Shown one piece after another: positions 14,004 to 16,241 of a DNA stretch of 16,241 nt (positions are counted from its first letter, which is position 1; the number at the start of each line of letters is the position of its first letter). Made by a program: the position numbers and the translations under genes. The notes under the pieces were generated by a model. The model was given only the letters and a program-made list of their open reading frames with translations. It did no database searches and was not told where the DNA came from. This DNA comes from Acidobacteriaceae bacterium (GTDB lineage: Bacteria; Acidobacteriota; Terriglobia; Terriglobales; Acidobacteriaceae): contig JAICMT010000004.1 of the NCBI GenBank assembly GCA_025929125.1, positions 1 through 16,241 of the forward strand. Direction: 5' to 3'.

Positions 14004-15525
14004 TCAGGCGCGGGACTCCCGTGAGCACGCCTACGAAGCCCGTGAGCGGAGTTCCGACCGAGAAGGAGCCGTCGCCGAAGATCAGCTCCCGGATCGCGCG
14101 TTCATGTCTCCCGCTTCTCTTTTTGACCACCGAAAGGGCCTGCCGAATTTCACCCGAAAATTCGAAATAGCGGAACAGCAGTACGGAATCGGCAAGGTAA
14201 CTCACGTCGATAGGAGAATCCATATTGCCGACGAAGCCGTGCTGCGCCATGGTCATGATGGTGGCAACTCCCTCTTGCGCCAGATAGCTGAGCAACTCAT
14301 GTAATTGCAGCGCTAGAAATTGCTCATGAGGCATTGCATTCATCAGGCCATTGATACTGTCGACGACCAGGACCTTGAGCCCCTCTTGTTCGATCGCGCG
14401 GCGGACCTGGGAGATGAACTCACCAGGCGACAACTCCGCGGGATCCACCTGCTTGATCTCCAGGAGCCCGCTCTCCAGGCTCGGCTCCAGGTTCATCTTG
14501 AAGCCATGGGCGCGGGCAATCAGCGTGGTGACAGACTCGTCGAAGGTGAAGTAGAGGGCCTTTTCTCCTCTACGCGCGCATTCCACCGCGTATTTGAGAG
14601 CAATCGTGGACTTGCCGCACCCTGCCGGTCCCATGAACAGCGCGCTGGTACCGCTATCGAGGCCGGTTCCAAATAAATCGTCCAGTTCCTTCAGTCCGCT
14701 GGGAACGACACGACGTTCAAATCCAACGCGATGCTCAGCCGCAACCAGTCGTGGATACACGGAGAGGCCGCCCGGTTTGAGAACGTAGTCGTGGTAGCCC
14801 TCGCGGAAGGCAGATCCACGGAGTTTTCGCACTTCGATTCGGCGACGCTTGATTCCGAAATCCCGCTCCAGGCTCTGCATAATAATCACACCGTGGGCGA
14901 TGCTCTGGAGCTGCCCATCCTTGCCCGCTTCGAACGTCCGATCATCCAGGAGAATCACGGTGCAGTTCTTCCCCGCGAAGTGACGCTTGAGGGCGAGAAT
15001 GTGGCGCCGATATTTCAGCGGATCACGCGCGAGCAGCCGCAACTCGGAAAGCGAATCCAACACGATTCGATGCGGGTTTATCGCATCCACCTGCTGCAGA
15101 ATGTAACTGAGCGTGTCGACGGTCTCCACCTCGGATGGATGGAAAACGGTGTACTGCGCCTCCGCACTGATCTCGTCCTCGCGGGCCGCAACCTCGCAGA
15201 TATGTACGCCATTCAGAGACCATCCGTGAGACTCGGCTACCTGTATGAGTTCCTGGCTGGATTCGGAGAGCGCTACATACATTACCCTCTCGTGATTTTT
15301 GAGCCCTTCCAGCAGAAACTGCATGCCGAGGGTGGTTTTTCCTGTACCGGGATCCCCTTCGACGAGATAGAGGTGGCCCTGCGGCAGACCACCGCCCAGG
15401 ATGTCGTCCAGTCCAGCGATGCCTGTCCGCACCCGCTTAAGCGCAGGGATGGTCTTCTCTTGAGGGGCGTTGATCTGATTGGGCATTAAACTTTGCTCCG
15501 GCTGCAAGCCTTCGTTGTCTGTCAT
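13963..15525 (-). CDS. KaiC-like double-domain RecA-family ATPase
   Basis: A 520-residue protein with two KaiC domains in tandem. Domain I (about 27-262) has GIAGLDDILGGGLPQG, Walker A GDPGTGKT (57-64), and Walker B IVLDSLSELR. Domain II (about 268-500) has Walker A GPAGCGKS (299-306), the DE pair at 329-330 where KaiC has its catalytic Glu pair, and Walker B VLVVDSINGL. By eye, the KaiC phosphorylation pair (Ser431/Thr432 of cyanobacterial KaiC) falls on Ser442-Tyr443. The length matches cyanobacterial KaiC (~519). No KaiA or KaiB gene is in the window. Such proteins often act with histidine kinases, and here the kinase overlaps the 3' end. ATG at 15525 with GGAGAG about seven bases upstream. 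Whether it is a clock, a timer or simply an ATPase switch cannot be told from sequence. Confidence 0.88.
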   Translation of the reverse strand: MTDNEGLQPEQSLMPNQINAPQEKTIPALKRVRTGIAGLDDILGGGLPQGHLYLVEGDPGTGKTTLGMQFLLEGLKNHERVMYVALSESSQELIQVAESHGWSLNGVHICEVAAREDEISAEAQYTVFHPSEVETVDTLSYILQQVDAINPHRIVLDSLSELRLLARDPLKYRRHILALKRHFAGKNCTVILLDDRTFEAGKDGQLQSIAHGVIIMQSLERDFGIKRRRIEVRKLRGSAFREGYHDYVLKPGGLSVYPRLVAAEHRVGFERRVVPSGLKELDDLFGTGLDSGTSALFMGPAGCGKSTIALKYAVECARRGEKALYFTFDESVTTLIARAHGFKMNLEPSLESGLLEIKQVDPAELSPGEFISQVRRAIEQEGLKVLVVDSINGLMNAMPHEQFLALQLHELLSYLAQEGVATIMTMAQHGFVGNMDSPIDVSYLADSVLLFRYFEFSGEIRQALSVVKKRSGRHERAIRELIFGDGSFSVGTPLTGFVGVLTGVPRLIGDLHKVENSAES

Positions 15526-15556
15526 CCTAAGGCTCTCCGGCTATTCGAGTAGATTC

Positions 15557-15568
15557 GAGAGAACTCTC
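15557..15568. promoter_or_regulatory. Inverted repeat upstream of the KaiC-like gene
   Basis: GAGAG-AA-CTCTC, a perfect 12-bp inverted repeat 32 bases upstream of the KaiC-like ATG. It could be an operator or a leader hairpin. No clear -35/-10 pair was found beside it. Confidence 0.2.
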
Positions 15569-15664
15569 TGTATGATTACAAAGAGCTTAGCTGGGTTGCA
15601 TGGTTGCAGGACGGCTGCTGCAGCTTCTCATCTTGACGCATCTATCTTGTGCTCGGGGGTTCGT

Positions 15665-15693
15665 TTGCGTATGCCGTCTGCCTCCCCTACACT
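15665..15693 (+). promoter_or_regulatory. Candidate tRNA-Val promoter
   Basis: TTGCGT (15665-15670) and TACACT (15688-15693) are spaced by 17 bases, and the -10 box ends nine bases before the mature tRNA 5' end. That puts the transcription start at about 15700. The -35 matches only three of six consensus bases. Confidence 0.35.
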
Positions 15694-15702
15694 TTCCAAA
15701 GG

Positions 15703-15779
<77 letters not shown>

Positions 15780-15924
15780 TTTTTTTCGATTGAGCGAGCC
15801 TTCCCCTGCCGCTCTGTCCCATGTGCGATCGAGTCAAGTACTTCCCCCTCCCTTGTGTTAATGTCGGGCGAGGTTGCCGATTCCGCCACTGCCGGAATTT
15901 CCTAATTCAGTGGACCCGAAACCG

Positions 15925-15930
15925 TACTAT
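15925..15930 (+). promoter_or_regulatory. Candidate -10 box giving a near-leaderless mRNA
   Basis: TACTAT ends nine bases before the ATG at 15940, and no ribosome site is seen upstream of that ATG. Transcription would begin at or just before the start codon. The matching -35 is not clear, so this is tentative. Confidence 0.18.
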
Positions 15931-15939
15931 GCTGACGGC

Positions 15940-16241
15940 ATGAACGCACTCGGATTGCAGGCCCGGGTTGGATATGCTGTGGCGGCCTCGCTGGTTCTTG
16001 GCACTGCGGGTTTTTACCTGGCTATCTGGGTATTGCCGAAGTTTATCTCCGGCACAATGCCGGAAGACGATGGATACAGCATCTTTCGGGCGGCTATCGG
16101 AATAGGTCTGGCCATGGCTTTATCGGGAGCGCTGATGGGACTTACGCTGCCCTGGAAGCGCCGACGCCGTCGCAGCGGCCGCGGTCGGCGGATCGCACTC
16201 TCGTTTCTGTTCGTTGTGGGTCTGTCGATCGGCTTCGCCTC
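15940..16241 (+). CDS. Hypothetical membrane protein (3' truncated)
   Basis: An open frame from ATG 15940 to the window edge (100 codons plus two bases). The protein begins MNALGLQARVGYAVAASLVL and shows TM helices at about 9-31, 48-67 and 86-100 (the last incomplete). A very basic loop, KRRRRRSGRGRR (73-84), should face the cytoplasm; a short acidic loop (PEDDG) follows the first helix. No family is recognised. The frame is open to the end, with hydrophobic segments in a sensible topology, which supports coding, but the ribosome site is poor. It lies 160 bases after tRNA-Val on the same strand. Its function is unknown. Confidence 0.55.
   Translation, partial: MNALGLQARVGYAVAASLVLGTAGFYLAIWVLPKFISGTMPEDDGYSIFRAAIGIGLAMALSGALMGLTLPWKRRRRRSGRGRRIALSFLFVVGLSIGFA

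Overview
The window looks like a chromosomal stretch from a GC-rich diderm bacterium, most plausibly Acidobacteriota (Terriglobia / Granulicella-Terriglobus type). That is inference from protein character and gene content, since no taxonomic marker beyond one tRNA is present. Nearly every gene has a readable Shine-Dalgarno site and neighbours are packed tightly.

Layout. (1) 1-243 (+): C-terminal end of a TonB-C-domain protein, then a gene-free 244-576 with several hairpins. (2) 577-9475 (-): one compact Tad/Flp-type pilus operon, transcribed right to left: cpaA-like prepilin peptidase, cpaE-like ATPase, cpaF/tadA-like motor ATPase, tadB, tadC, a 31-aa single-TM microprotein, a DUF192 protein, a PilZ-TadE fusion, a second tadE, and a tadG-like protein. 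No secretin (CpaC), CpaB, Flp pilin or TadD is present here, so the machine must be completed from elsewhere in the genome. (3) 9476-9884: a 409-bp divergent intergenic region with two perfect dyads and a sigma54-like -24/-12 element. (4) 9885-12793 (+): a sigma54-dependent activator with a degraded receiver, translationally coupled (GTGA overlap) to a polytopic membrane protein of unknown function. (5) 12822-15525 (-): a double-domain KaiC-like ATPase overlapping a histidine kinase that carries a pseudo-receiver. (6) 15703-15779 (+): tRNA-Val(UAC) with encoded CCA. (7) 15940-end (+): start of an unidentified small membrane protein, cut by the window edge.

How they fit. CpaF would power and TadB/TadC would anchor pilus assembly, CpaE would help localise it, and CpaA would process the TadE-type pseudopilins. 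The most striking gene is the PilZ-TadE fusion: a complete c-di-GMP-binding signature lies upstream of a class III prepilin cleavage site. Processing could therefore release a soluble PilZ domain, or the fusion could gate pseudopilin insertion by c-di-GMP. The divergent sigma54 activator is a natural candidate regulator of the tad operon, although no strong sigma54 promoter reading into cpaA was found. The KaiC-like/kinase pair forms a separate signalling module.
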